Positions 24,790 to 33,184 of a stretch of 64,000 bases of DNA are shown in pieces. The stretch covers positions 37,443 to 101,442 of the forward strand of contig JAISOJ010000076.1 in NCBI GenBank assembly GCA_031275735.1, written 5' to 3'. The stretch is from Dysgonamonadaceae bacterium (GTDB taxonomy: Bacteria > Bacteroidota > Bacteroidia > Bacteroidales > Azobacteroidaceae). The notes beneath the pieces were generated by a model. It worked only from the letters and a program-made list of their open reading frames with translations. It searched no databases and had not been told where the DNA came from. Every line of letters starts with the position of its first letter. The stretch's first letter is position 1. The position numbers and the translations under genes were made by a program.

Positions 24790-25997
24790 AATGTAATTGT
24801 GATGTTAAAGAACTCGCAGAATTCTTGAAAAAAAATTATTCGACAACTTTTTCGGATATTGAATATACTCAAGATTTAGGTTATCCCGAATATAATCCAT
24901 CAGATGCTATATGGGATCAAACAAATCCTGATGGTACTCCTGTGTTATGGCATTTAAATAAAATAGAGGCAGATGAAGCTTGGGATATTACTAAAGGGTC
25001 ATCGAATATTACTGTTGCAATAATTGACCAAGGATTTGATATTTCTCATCCTGATTTAGTGAACAAAATAACTTCAACAGTAGATTCTCGTACAGGCAAT
25101 CCTTTTGGATATACTACAGAATATCATGGTACATTTGTAGCAAGTTGTGCCGGAGCAGAAACAGACGGAGGCGGGCAATTAGCTTCAGTTGGATTTAACA
25201 CAATGTTAAGTTTTTATGATTACAATATTTCAGCCGCAGATATTGCTTATTATGCTTCTTTTGATGAAGGAGCAGACGTGATTAGTTATTCCTGGGGTGG
25301 GCTAACATCAGCAACTATACGAGAAAAACTTTTAGTGCAGGAAGTATTAGATAATGGTACGGTTATTGTTCGATCGGCAGGTAATAAACAAAGTGATTCT
25401 GATAATAATAGATTTCCTTTTGCATATCAAGTGGACAATCGAATAATTATTGTTAGCGCTACAGATAAAAATGATAATCATACAAATCCTACCGGTGGAA
25501 CTACCTATGCAAATTATCCTCAAGTATCTGTTTGTTCTCCTGGATATAGTATAATGGGAGCAATTCGATATAATAGCGGTAGCGTTACTAATCCATATAT
25601 GATAAGGAGTGGAACTTCCTACGCTACGCCAATCGTTGCCGGAGTGTGTGCATTACTTAAAAGCATTAATAAAAATTTAACTCCTGCGGAAATAAAAAAT
25701 ATTATTCAAACTACTGTAGACCCTGTTGCGGATGCATATTTATATCCCGGTACAATTGGAACAGGTCGCGTTAATGCATATAACGCTGTACAAGCAGCAT
25801 GTGCAACAACTTCATCATCGATCAACTTCACCAATCAAACTGTAAACACCAATACAACAGTTGTTTCCTGTGGCGACATCAATGTCCAAAATGTAACTGT
25901 TACCAACAATGCCAAATTAACATTGGATGCTGTCGGCACCACTACGATTGCCGGAGACTTCTCAATACTATTAGGTGCACAATTGGAAGTAGAATGA
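24780..25997 (+). CDS. S8 subtilisin-like protease, catalytic part (frameshifted)
   Basis: The catalytic part is open from about 24780; the first internal start is TTG 24825 (390 residues from there). The triad is intact: Asp in VAIIDQGFDISHPDL, His in YHGTFVASCAGAE, Ser in RSGTSYATPIVAGVCALLKS, with the oxyanion Asn in VRSAGNKQSD. The last about 60 residues (NQTVNTNTTVVSCGDINVQN...FSILLGAQLEVE) form a repeat domain seen at the end of Bacteroidetes exoproteins, the '3-coathanger stack' type (recalled); no ordinary T9SS motif follows. If the upstream frameshift is real the enzyme would lack a signal peptide and be inactive in secretion. It is co-directional with two other secreted-protein genes. 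Confidence 0.85.
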   Translation, partial: ASIECNCDVKELAEFLKKNYSTTFSDIEYTQDLGYPEYNPSDAIWDQTNPDGTPVLWHLNKIEADEAWDITKGSSNITVAIIDQGFDISHPDLVNKITSTVDSRTGNPFGYTTEYHGTFVASCAGAETDGGGQLASVGFNTMLSFYDYNISAADIAYYASFDEGADVISYSWGGLTSATIREKLLVQEVLDNGTVIVRSAGNKQSDSDNNRFPFAYQVDNRIIIVSATDKNDNHTNPTGGTTYANYPQVSVCSPGYSIMGAIRYNSGSVTNPYMIRSGTSYATPIVAGVCALLKSINKNLTPAEIKNIIQTTVDPVADAYLYPGTIGTGRVNAYNAVQAACATTSSSINFTNQTVNTNTTVVSCGDINVQNVTVTNNAKLTLDAVGTTTIAGDFSILLGAQLEVE

Positions 25998-26005
25998 AAC
26001 TACTA

Positions 26006-26036
26006 TTCACGGTTTCGCTTCAAGTGAAGCCGTGAA
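26006..26036. terminator. Bidirectional hairpin between convergent genes
   Basis: TTCACGG (26006-26012) pairs with CCGTGAA (26030-26036), and CTTCA (26018-26022) with TGAAG (26025-26029), leaving a five-base bulge. It sits between the protease stop and the convergent glycosyltransferase, covering the latter's last codons. No long T-run. Confidence 0.45.
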
Positions 26037-27164
26037 TACAGGATTGTTGGAGATTCTATGAACTTGATTTGTCGCATCTGTTTTATGTAGATATAGGACT
26101 AAGTCCCGCCATTTTTCTACTGCTTGGTTACTCGAAAAACGATCCTTGTCTCTCAAAGCATTCTGGCTTAATTTTCTCCTTAATAAACGGTCCTGCATTA
26201 ATTTCGTCAAGCACTGAGCATATGCATCCGTATCAAAGCAAGGGATTAAGAAACCATCTATTTCATTATTTATTATTTCCTGTGGACCGGTATTACAATC
26301 AAAAGCAATCGTCGGAATACCTAACGATTTCGCTTCAATCAATACCATCGGTAAACCTTCTGCTCGCGAAGACATAGCGTAAATAGCCGTTTTTTTGTAA
26401 TATTCCTCAATATTCGCCTTTAGCGGAAGAATTTCAACCGAATCGCCCATATTGTTGTTTTGTATTTGTTTTTCTAATTTTTCTTTTTCTTCTCCTTCTC
26501 CGATAATCAACAATTTCCATCCTTCTTTTATTTTCGAATCAACTTTGCTCCAAATATCCAACAATAAATCAAATCCCTTTCGATGCTCCAAATGACCAAT
26601 AGACAGAATATATTTTTGTGAACCAAAATAAAAACCGGAAGGAAATTCTTCAATAAAATTAGGAATAGAAACGATCCGCGCTTTCGTTTTGCATTTATCT
26701 TTATAAAACTGAATATCCCTTTCGGTCAATGTAACAATCGCTTTCGAATAGCGAGCAGCTAATTGCCGGGCGACCTTTCTTATTATTGATTTTCTTTTAA
26801 GATAATAATTATAATGTTCCCACGAAACCACTTTCACTTTTGTAAAGGCCGTTGCCGCCAAACTAATGAAACTTAAAATAACATCCACATCAATAATCAC
26901 CTGAATGTTGTTTTCCTGTAGATATTTTTTTAATTGTCTTACTGCTTTGAAATAATTTTTTCGGATATTCGCATTATAAATATTTAACGAATCTGTTTTT
27001 ACATTCTCATTCAAAGAAAAAAAGGGTGTATCAAAAGATTCCAAACTTAACATAGAAACACGGAAGTCCGACTGTTTCGACAAAGCGTTAGCTAAAGCGA
27101 TACTTATTCGTTCCGTACCTCCGTGGGAAGAAAGATTATGAATAAAAAAACAAATATTTAACAT
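26007..27164 (-). CDS. Family 4 glycosyltransferase (GT-B)
   Basis: 385 residues. N-terminal Rossmann half begins ICFFIHNLSSHGGTERISIALANAL, the Gly-rich acceptor loop of GT4 enzymes. The C-terminal half has ILSIGHLEHRKGFDLLLDIWSK, WKLLIIGEGEEKEKLE and SRAEGLPMVLIEAKSLGIPTIAFD, the EX7E-type nucleotide-sugar site. Related to AmsD/GalNAc-transferase-like retaining enzymes in capsule and exopolysaccharide clusters. The final residues overlap a hairpin at 26006-26036. It could act on the same glycan as the GT2 genes at 13890-22213, but is in a separate minus-strand unit. Confidence 0.9.
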   Translation of the reverse strand: MLNICFFIHNLSSHGGTERISIALANALSKQSDFRVSMLSLESFDTPFFSLNENVKTDSLNIYNANIRKNYFKAVRQLKKYLQENNIQVIIDVDVILSFISLAATAFTKVKVVSWEHYNYYLKRKSIIRKVARQLAARYSKAIVTLTERDIQFYKDKCKTKARIVSIPNFIEEFPSGFYFGSQKYILSIGHLEHRKGFDLLLDIWSKVDSKIKEGWKLLIIGEGEEKEKLEKQIQNNNMGDSVEILPLKANIEEYYKKTAIYAMSSRAEGLPMVLIEAKSLGIPTIAFDCNTGPQEIINNEIDGFLIPCFDTDAYAQCLTKLMQDRLLRRKLSQNALRDKDRFSSNQAVEKWRDLVLYLHKTDATNQVHRISNNPVFTASLEAKP

Positions 27165-27211
27165 AAAAACCGTATTAATGCGGGAAATTATAACCCGTAC
27201 AAATCATTATT

Positions 27212-28078
27212 TTATTTGAATTGATTAAAAAAAATGTAAATTTCTTCAGGAAAATCATCGCCGTTGTCATTGAAAGCGCCAATAATGTAGCGTCCTTTCC
27301 AGCATACGGGAATGTTTCCATTGTAACGATCTTGAATAAGAAGATTACCTTCTGTGAAATCTTGCGATTGATTTGTAAATTGAAAATAGTCGCTTAAAAT
27401 TTTCCGCGCACCTTCCGGCGTTTTTCCATCAATAACAAAAGCTTGGAAACTTGTACCATTTAAATTATAATTAGCGGTATAAACCGGTTTTAAAAATTCA
27501 TGCCCGATATAATTCAACGTGATATACGCTTGTGTATAAGGAATTAATCCTTCTTTCGGGAAAATACTGAATAGAGGCGGATAACCGGCATTTGCGTCAA
27601 TTTTGTCGGCTATGCCTTTCGCTATTTTTTTATATGCATTTGTAATACGCTCGCCTTCTCTACTTGCCGACATCTTTACATACATACAATCCGCAAAGAA
27701 AAATAATCCGTAATCATCGCCTTGAGCTTCTCCTCCGATCCCCGGGTAAAAAGTCATATCCGACGAACGTTCGGAAGCATACATGCCAAAAGCATCTTCA
27801 GGCGTCGCATGACGATAAGCTTGAATCGTAATGTAATCATCGCTTTGCATATAAACCATACTCGTCATTTCTTGAAAATTGTTCTCTAAAAACAAAGGGG
27901 CGGCTCCATTGATACGTTCATATAGATTGTCGCGATTAAAAACTTCTATGTCAGGAGAAATAGTCCATGCTTCAATGACCGGCAAAACACGGTACAACTC
28001 GTTAGGCGTTTGTGCCGACACCTGTTCTGCTATACAGAACAGGCTCAGAAAAACATAATAATATTTACAAAGCTTCAT
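27212..28078 (-). CDS. DUF6599 family periplasmic protein
   Basis: 288 residues with a signal peptide (1-22, AEQVSAQ). The body resembles DUF6599 proteins: NLYERINGAAPLFLENNFQEM, YRHATPEDAFGMYASERS, YFFADCMYVKMSASREGE-like segment and QAFVIDGKTPEGARKIL. No catalytic motif is obvious. Its start codon abuts the stop of the aldo/keto reductase gene (28079), so the two are translationally coupled and probably work together, perhaps in a periplasmic redox pathway (inference). Confidence 0.7.
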   Translation of the reverse strand: MKLCKYYYVFLSLFCIAEQVSAQTPNELYRVLPVIEAWTISPDIEVFNRDNLYERINGAAPLFLENNFQEMTSMVYMQSDDYITIQAYRHATPEDAFGMYASERSSDMTFYPGIGGEAQGDDYGLFFFADCMYVKMSASREGERITNAYKKIAKGIADKIDANAGYPPLFSIFPKEGLIPYTQAYITLNYIGHEFLKPVYTANYNLNGTSFQAFVIDGKTPEGARKILSDYFQFTNQSQDFTEGNLLIQDRYNGNIPVCWKGRYIIGAFNDNGDDFPEEIYIFFNQFK

Positions 28079-29260
28079 TTATGTCAAAAAATAAGAAGGT
28101 ACATTAACAATAGGCGTAATTGCCGCAATTTTATCGGCTACTTTGAATCCGGAAGGACAATTCACCGTACAAGTCCTACATCCCGAACAATCATTACCTG
28201 TGACAGACAATTCGCCCAATGTTTCTTTTGACAAAGAAGGGTATTTGTAGCCGTAATTATACATATAAGCACGCATGATGGTTGGAATAGGTAAATGTTT
28301 GGTACACTGGCTCACACAGTTGCCGCAATTTTGGCAATATAATAATTCTTTTTTTTGCAAACCGGCCAAATATTCAATATCCGACCGTTTCAATTCGGGC
28401 GAATGAGCGGCTTCCAAGCAGTTATCTAATAAGTCGAAACTGGTAAATCCCGGAATAGCTGTCGTAATATTCGGATTTTGCCATGCCCACCGCAAGCAGG
28501 CAGCGCCGTCCACTTTTTTATTTCCTTGGGCGTCCTCTACCCCTCCTGCCATGGTTTTCATAGCAACAAAACCTATTCCGGCATCCACTCCTCGTTGAAT
28601 GGCGGCATTTAGCTCCGGTAAAATACCTAGTTTGAAATTGTAGCTTATTAAGCACACTTCGTAAATTCCTGTTGCTATGGCTTCATCAATCTGACCAGGC
28701 TTATTCGCATGTGTAGAAAAACCAATATGTTTAATTTTACCGTCTTCTTTGAATTTCTTCAGTATCTTAATCAAACGAGGATCATTTAATACTCCCATAT
28801 CTTCCACTGCGTGCGTATAAAAAATATCTACATAATCCATCTGCAAGCGACGAAGACTGGTATTCAACAATTCTTCGTATTCTTGCTCAAAATTATCTGA
28901 CTTGAGATTGGCTTTCCCTTTCGTCGCAATGGTAAAAGTGCTCCTGTCCTTGTCTTTAAAAAAAACACCCAACATCTCTTCATTTTTCCCATTCTGATAA
29001 CCATGAGCTGTGTCAAAATGAGTAAGTCCCGAATTGTACGCGGCACGAACAACCGCAGGATTATCTGCCCGCATAACGCCCATGCTTAAAATAGGAACTT
29101 CTATTCCTGTTTTACCTAATATTCGGGTGGTAATACTACTCTTTTCCTTCTTTTTACTTGTGTCTTCTTTTGCCGACACTGCAATCTGAGGGCTAACTAT
29201 AGCGCCTGTTCCTACCAAAGCGGAAATACCTAAAAATTTACGTCGATTAATGTTCTTCAT
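28079..29260 (-). CDS. Tat-exported aldo/keto reductase with ferredoxin domain
   Basis: 393 residues. The N-terminus NRRKFLGISALVGTG is a twin-arginine signal, so the folded cofactor-bearing enzyme is probably exported to the periplasm. The AKR barrel (about 40-300) has the catalytic Asp and Tyr (HFDTAHGYQNGKNEEM), Lys (IATKGKANL) and His (IFYTHAVED). A C-terminal domain carries two 4Fe-4S motifs, CQNCGNCVSQC and CSGCRTCTVNCP, as in the aldo/keto reductase-ferredoxin fusions of anaerobes. Substrate unknown. First gene of a two-gene unit with DUF6599; a -7 element lies 79 bases upstream. Confidence 0.9.
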   Translation of the reverse strand: MKNINRRKFLGISALVGTGAIVSPQIAVSAKEDTSKKKEKSSITTRILGKTGIEVPILSMGVMRADNPAVVRAAYNSGLTHFDTAHGYQNGKNEEMLGVFFKDKDRSTFTIATKGKANLKSDNFEQEYEELLNTSLRRLQMDYVDIFYTHAVEDMGVLNDPRLIKILKKFKEDGKIKHIGFSTHANKPGQIDEAIATGIYEVCLISYNFKLGILPELNAAIQRGVDAGIGFVAMKTMAGGVEDAQGNKKVDGAACLRWAWQNPNITTAIPGFTSFDLLDNCLEAAHSPELKRSDIEYLAGLQKKELLYCQNCGNCVSQCTKHLPIPTIMRAYMYNYGYKYPSLSKETLGELSVTGNDCSGCRTCTVNCPSGFKVADKIAAITPIVNVPSYFLT

Positions 29261-29338
29261 TGCGAGTTATTTTTTATGTTGTACAAGTAATTCTCATTCG
29301 ATATCTTACCCTTTTACCATTCTTCTCAGTTTTTCCGA

Positions 29339-29346
29339 CAAAGTTA
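29339..29346 (-). promoter_or_regulatory. Candidate -7 element for the aldo/keto reductase gene
   Basis: TAACTTTG on the minus strand fits TAnnTTTG; the -33 element at the right spacing is poor. The remaining spacer 29261-29632 is AT-rich and shows no gene I can support. Confidence 0.35.
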
Positions 29347-29600
29347 AATATTTTATCAGTATTTATAATTAAACAATAGATTAAACCGACAAAAATTAAA
29401 TTACTTTGACATTTTAATTTATTATTTAGCTTTTTATCTACTCTACGAAATAAACCAATGCATATTGTCTGCCAATATTTCAAAACCTCTTTTGCTAACA
29501 AATTAGTGATTGAGTTTGAATATCGACTGACTAACTAATTTAATTACTTCCGGAATCGTAGTTATTTACAAATACGTTTTTTAATTTCTAAGAAAAACCT

Positions 29601-29608
29601 TACTTTTG
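29601..29608 (+). promoter_or_regulatory. Promoter -7 element for folP-cdaA
   Basis: TACTTTTG fits TAnnTTTG, 24 bases before the ATG at 29633. A T-run (29577-29582) stands at the -33 distance. Confidence 0.5.
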
Positions 29609-29632
29609 TGCAAAGAATAACGAGCCACTACA

Positions 29633-30469
29633 ATGACGACAAGCAATATAAAAGGTGAATTAATGGATTTCTCCACACCTAAGGTGATGGGTATCTTGAA
29701 TATCACGCCGGATTCTTTTTTTGAAGGAAGCCGGAAGAAAACGGAAAAAGAAATTGCAGAACGGATATTACAGATAGTAACGGAGGGAGCGGATATCATT
29801 GACGTTGGCGGCTATTCTTCTCGCCCGAACGCTGCCTTTGTCTGCGAACAGGAAGAAAAAGAACGTTTACGTTTTGGTCTGAGCATTTTGTTCCGCGAAG
29901 TCCCTGACGCCATTGTTTCTATTGATACTTTCCGAGCGAATGTGGCGCGCGAATGTGTGGAAAAATTCGGGATCGCAATTATCAACGATATTTCAGCCGG
30001 TGAATTAGACAATAATATGTTTGACGTCATGGCCGATTTACAAGTACCTTATCTCATCATGCATATGCGGGGAACGCCTCAAACCATGATGAAGGATACT
30101 GCTTACAATAATCTGATGAAAGATATTTTTCTGTATTTTGCGGAAAAAGTCAGCCGCCTTCATCAAAAAGGGGTAAATGATATATGGATAGACCCCGGTT
30201 TTGGTTTCAGTAAAACAACTCGCCAAAACTATGAAATTTTGAATAATCTGGAACAGTTCGGTATCTTTGAACTTCCGCTTTTAGTCGGTTTTTCCCGTAA
30301 AACATTGATTCGAGATGTGATACAAGTAAGTGTAAATGAAGCGCTGAATGGAACGACAGCGCTTAATATGTTCGCATTAACACAAGGAGCTAATATTTTG
30401 CGTGTACACGACGTGAAAGAAGCGGTTCAGACAGTTCGATTGTTTAACACTATAAAAGAGGCAAGCTAA
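29633..30469 (+). CDS. folP: Dihydropteroate synthase
   Basis: 278 residues, normal for FolP. It condenses p-aminobenzoate with hydroxymethyl-dihydropterin pyrophosphate in folate synthesis and is the sulfonamide target. Motifs: KVMGILNITPDSFFEG (about 17-32), IIDVGGYSSRPNA, IVSIDTFRANVAREC, IINDISAGELDN, DIWIDPGFGFSKTTRQN and the C-terminal RVHDVKEAVQTVRLF. All conserved phosphate and pterin-binding positions appear present. It lies two bases before the diadenylate cyclase gene, the usual Bacteroidetes neighbour. Confidence 0.97.
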   Translation: MTTSNIKGELMDFSTPKVMGILNITPDSFFEGSRKKTEKEIAERILQIVTEGADIIDVGGYSSRPNAAFVCEQEEKERLRFGLSILFREVPDAIVSIDTFRANVARECVEKFGIAIINDISAGELDNNMFDVMADLQVPYLIMHMRGTPQTMMKDTAYNNLMKDIFLYFAEKVSRLHQKGVNDIWIDPGFGFSKTTRQNYEILNNLEQFGIFELPLLVGFSRKTLIRDVIQVSVNEALNGTTALNMFALTQGANILRVHDVKEAVQTVRLFNTIKEAS

Positions 30470-30471
30470 AG

Positions 30472-31257
30472 ATGGCGGTTTTAGGAATGATTTTCAGTTT
30501 CGGGATAAAAGATGTGATTGATATTCTCTTAGTTGCTTTTTTCCTTTATGAAACTTATTTATTAATGAAGAAGACCGGGACGACAACGATTTTCATGGGC
30601 GTATTGGCTTTCATCGCCTTGTGGATATTGGTGTACCAAGTTTTCGAAATGCGTTTAATGGGCGCTATCCTGAATCAATTCATCAGTGTCGGTTTTATTT
30701 TATTAGTTATTGTTTTCCAGAAAGAAATTAGGGAATTCCTGCAAGCCTTGGGCTCCAATAAAGGTATTAAATTTATAACCAATATATTCAAACCCAGAGG
30801 TAAAACCGATGTAGAAGAAGATATTTCTTACATTATGCCTATTGTGATGGCTGCTATGGATATGTCCAAGCGAAAAGAAGGGGCTTTAATCGCTATCCAG
30901 CAAAATATTCCGTTAGATACTTTTGTTGTAACCGGCGAACTTCTAAATGCTAATATCAGCGCTCGCTTGATAGAAAATATTTTTTTCAAAAACAGTCCTT
31001 TGCACGACGGCGCAATGATTATCGTCGGAAAAAAAATCAAAGCTGCAGCTTGCATCTTACCTGTTTCGCAACGACACGATATTCCCAAACAATTAGGATT
31101 ACGTCATCGTTCTGCTCTGGGTCTATCGGAAGAAACAGATGCTAAAATAATCATCGTTTCGGAAGAAACCGGGAAAATATCTATGGCAGAAACAGGGCAG
31201 CTATACATGAATATTTCTGCCGAAAAATTACAACAAATGCTGGCAAATAAAAAATAA
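30472..31257 (+). CDS. cdaA: Diadenylate cyclase CdaA
   Basis: 261 residues. Three N-terminal transmembrane segments (about 1-85: FGIKDVIDILLVAFFLYETYL, IFMGVLAFIALWILVYQ, GFILLVIVFQKEI) anchor a cytosolic DisA_N domain. The catalytic motifs are LHDGAMIIVGKKI (DGA) and LGLRHRSALGLSEETDA (RHR). It makes c-di-AMP from two ATP, a signal for osmolyte and potassium homeostasis and cell-wall state. ATG 30472 follows the folP stop by two bases. The K+/H+ antiporter at 36117 is a possible physiological target class, but nothing in the sequence links them directly. Confidence 0.95.
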   Translation: MAVLGMIFSFGIKDVIDILLVAFFLYETYLLMKKTGTTTIFMGVLAFIALWILVYQVFEMRLMGAILNQFISVGFILLVIVFQKEIREFLQALGSNKGIKFITNIFKPRGKTDVEEDISYIMPIVMAAMDMSKRKEGALIAIQQNIPLDTFVVTGELLNANISARLIENIFFKNSPLHDGAMIIVGKKIKAAACILPVSQRHDIPKQLGLRHRSALGLSEETDAKIIIVSEETGKISMAETGQLYMNISAEKLQQMLANKK

Positions 31258-31319
31258 GAGAACAGTAAGAAAAAACACCGAAACTTAATTACTGAATATC
31301 AGACGTTTAACAAAACTTG

Positions 31320-31390
31320 TTGTCCCACCAAGACTCGAACTTAGGCTGGCTGAACCAAAATCAGATGTGCTACCACTACACCATGGGACA
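31320..31390 (-). tRNA. tRNA-Gln (anticodon UUG)
   Basis: Read on the minus strand: acceptor TGTCCCA pairs with TGGGACA; D-arm GTG-TAGTGGTAG-CAC; anticodon loop TTTTGGT giving UUG; T-arm with TTCGAGT. Discriminator A at 31320; CCA is not fully encoded. The anticodon stem has one mismatch at its outer pair. Confidence 0.92.
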
Positions 31391-31478
31391 ATCCTGTTCT
31401 TTTTGAAAAAGCGATGCAAAGATACGGGCTTTTTACTAAATTTCCAAAGAATTATAATTGAAATTTTACAAAGAAGAT

Positions 31479-31747
31479 TCAAGTAAGTAATGCAACAGGC
31501 TTGTTTATTTCTAAATTAAGCGATTTTCTTGATCTTCGATTGATTTTATGCTGAATGTTTTTTGATAAAATCGTCATCATAATGGGTAAATGACTGTTTT
31601 TTTAGGTATATATTGTCGTATTAATCCGTTTGCATATTTGTTCTGCCCTATTTCTCACGAAGAATAGGGTTGAGCAAAATAGTAATTAGCGTTTAATTGT
31701 CTGGCTATCTGCTTCTGTTCGTAAAATTCACTGCCATTATCGGACGA
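31479..31747 (-). pseudogene. IS30-family transposase C-terminal remnant
   Basis: From 31747 downwards the minus strand reads SSDNGSEFYEQKQIARQLNA, then YYFAQPYSS, a stop (where IS30 has Trp), EIGQNKYANGLIRQYIPKKT to 31577. A shifted frame then gives NIQHKINRRSRKSLNLEINK to a stop at 31479. DNGSEF, YFAHPYSSWERG and NGLIRQYIPKKTD are the DDE-region signature of IS30 transposases. One nonsense codon, one frameshift and loss of the N-terminal two thirds make it a dead fragment, wedged between the tRNA and the osmC stop. Nothing else is seen in the spacer 31391-31750. Confidence 0.75.
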
Positions 31748-31750
31748 TAT

Positions 31751-32161
31751 TTATCCTCCAAATTTCAAAGTACGAGTAATTTTTAATTCCGCAGGAAGAC
31801 TATTAGCTACAGGGCAACCTTTCATGGCAGCTTCAATAATTTTACGTTCTTTCTCGTTATAATTATTATGAGGAAAAGAAAATTCCACAATTAATTCCAC
31901 GATTCGACGAGGATTTTCGCCCATTATTTTTGATGTTTTTACAACGGTTCCGTCTATGTTAAACCCATGTGTATTTGCTGCTATACCTATAATAGTCAAA
32001 GCACAGCTTGCATACGAGGCGGCAAATAAATCGGTAGGAGAAAAAGCTTCTCCTTTGCCGTGATTATCGGTAGGCGCATCGGTAATAATTTTTGTACTGG
32101 ATTGAAGATGAATGGCTTCTGTGCGAAGATTTCCTAAATAAGTCGTTTTTACTGTTTCCAT
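31751..32161 (-). CDS. OsmC/Ohr family peroxide-detoxifying protein
   Basis: 136 residues. OsmC fold: LGNLRTEAIHLQSSTKIITDAP, GKGEAFSPTDLFAASYASCALTIIGI with the first redox Cys, and MKGCPVANSLPAELKI with the second. These two cysteines reduce organic hydroperoxides in the family. The protein lacks a signal and should be cytosolic. Within OsmC/Ohr/YhfA subfamilies the exact branch cannot be set by eye; YhfA-like is possible. Its stop lies four bases from the IS30 remnant. Confidence 0.88.
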   Translation of the reverse strand: METVKTTYLGNLRTEAIHLQSSTKIITDAPTDNHGKGEAFSPTDLFAASYASCALTIIGIAANTHGFNIDGTVVKTSKIMGENPRRIVELIVEFSFPHNNYNEKERKIIEAAMKGCPVANSLPAELKITRTLKFGG

Positions 32162-32190
32162 TTTGTTGTTATTTATAATAAAATATTCTC

Positions 32191-33063
32191 TTATTGTTCA
32201 TTATTTACATTTACAGATAATTCCCTGAGTACAATAATTCCGGTATTGCTTTTGTTTCGACGGCAATAATCGCCGATCGACTCCGTTTCTATTATCACTT
32301 TCTTGGCCTTGGAAGAAGCGTGGATAAAACTCAATTGTCCTTTATGCCAGTAAGCGATTCCCATGTGGGAGATATCTAACCCGGGTAATTCGGTTGTAAA
32401 ACAGATAATATCGCCGCTTTTTATTAAGGAGGTCTTGTCTCCTATTTCGTTGCGAGGAATGTAATAATAATTGTTTCGCCGGTTAATTCGTTTTTCTATT
32501 TCAATTATAACTTCCATATCCTGTTGATTTTTTATTAGGGCGGGATACAAATCGGGATGGGAAGACATATAATATACATTAGGTTTGAACTTTTTCCCGC
32601 CTAAGGCGTAAGTGACGTCTTCAATTTCTCCTTTAGCGGCATTGTCATAAATCCAATCACTTGTATAGTGCAGCCGAGATGTATAACCTTGAATAAGGCC
32701 GTTTCGATAACGTATCTTTTTTAATTCCCTGATAAAATAATCGTAATCGGGATTGGGGTATTGTGCCGAACGACTCATAGCAAGGCAATTTTCAACAAAA
32801 GTCATGCAATCCAATTCCTGTAAATTAACCACTAAATCTTCTTCTGCATTTTTCTCCAAAATACCGGCTGCGTAAGGTGTGTTTAACAGCCAAAGCGCGG
32901 CAGCCGCCATCAAATCATTAGGAGAATAAATTGCTTTCTCGTCTGTTTTCAAAGAATCAAAATAGCTTTTGACAATTTGTTCTTCTTTTTCATTCTTTTG
33001 AGCAAAGATTGACAACGCAAAGAGAACTAGAAATGTAGCGACTAACCGGAATATTTTTGACAT
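32191..33063 (-). CDS. DUF1460 family cell-wall amidase-like protein
   Basis: 290 residues with a signal peptide (FALSIFAQ). The domain is of NlpC/P60-like fold as in the N-acetylmuramoyl-L-alanine amidase-like DUF1460 family: the catalytic Cys is in QELDCMTFVENCLAMSRS, the His in GLDISHMGIAYWHKG, and FIHASSKAKKVIIE follows. Family members of known structure in Bacteroides are implicated in recycling of peptidoglycan fragments. Probably periplasmic. No obvious operon partner; OsmC follows 29 bases downstream. Confidence 0.88.
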   Translation of the reverse strand: MSKIFRLVATFLVLFALSIFAQKNEKEEQIVKSYFDSLKTDEKAIYSPNDLMAAAALWLLNTPYAAGILEKNAEEDLVVNLQELDCMTFVENCLAMSRSAQYPNPDYDYFIRELKKIRYRNGLIQGYTSRLHYTSDWIYDNAAKGEIEDVTYALGGKKFKPNVYYMSSHPDLYPALIKNQQDMEVIIEIEKRINRRNNYYYIPRNEIGDKTSLIKSGDIICFTTELPGLDISHMGIAYWHKGQLSFIHASSKAKKVIIETESIGDYCRRNKSNTGIIVLRELSVNVNNEQ

Positions 33064-33082
33064 ATTTATTCTAAATCAATAA

Positions 33083-33140
33083 TTTACCACAAGAAACATC
33101 TTTATTTCAGCCATACTATGGCAATATTCCTTGTGGTAAA
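33083..33140. terminator. Nested inverted repeat after the ECF operon
   Basis: TTTACCACAAG (33083-33093) pairs with CTTGTGGTAAA (33130-33140), with a second short palindrome GCCATACTATGGC (33110-33122) inside. It lies between the DUF2807 stop and the DUF1460 start, so it may end the sigma operon transcript or fold in the DUF1460 leader. Confidence 0.4.
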
Positions 33141-33184
33141 AATACGTTTCAAAAATACAAAAAATAATTTGATAAATATGAAAA

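Noticed and set aside
29274..29501. 75-codon minus-strand frame between the aldo/keto reductase and folP
   Set aside because: It would cover both the promoter elements there and shows no recognisable composition or motif.
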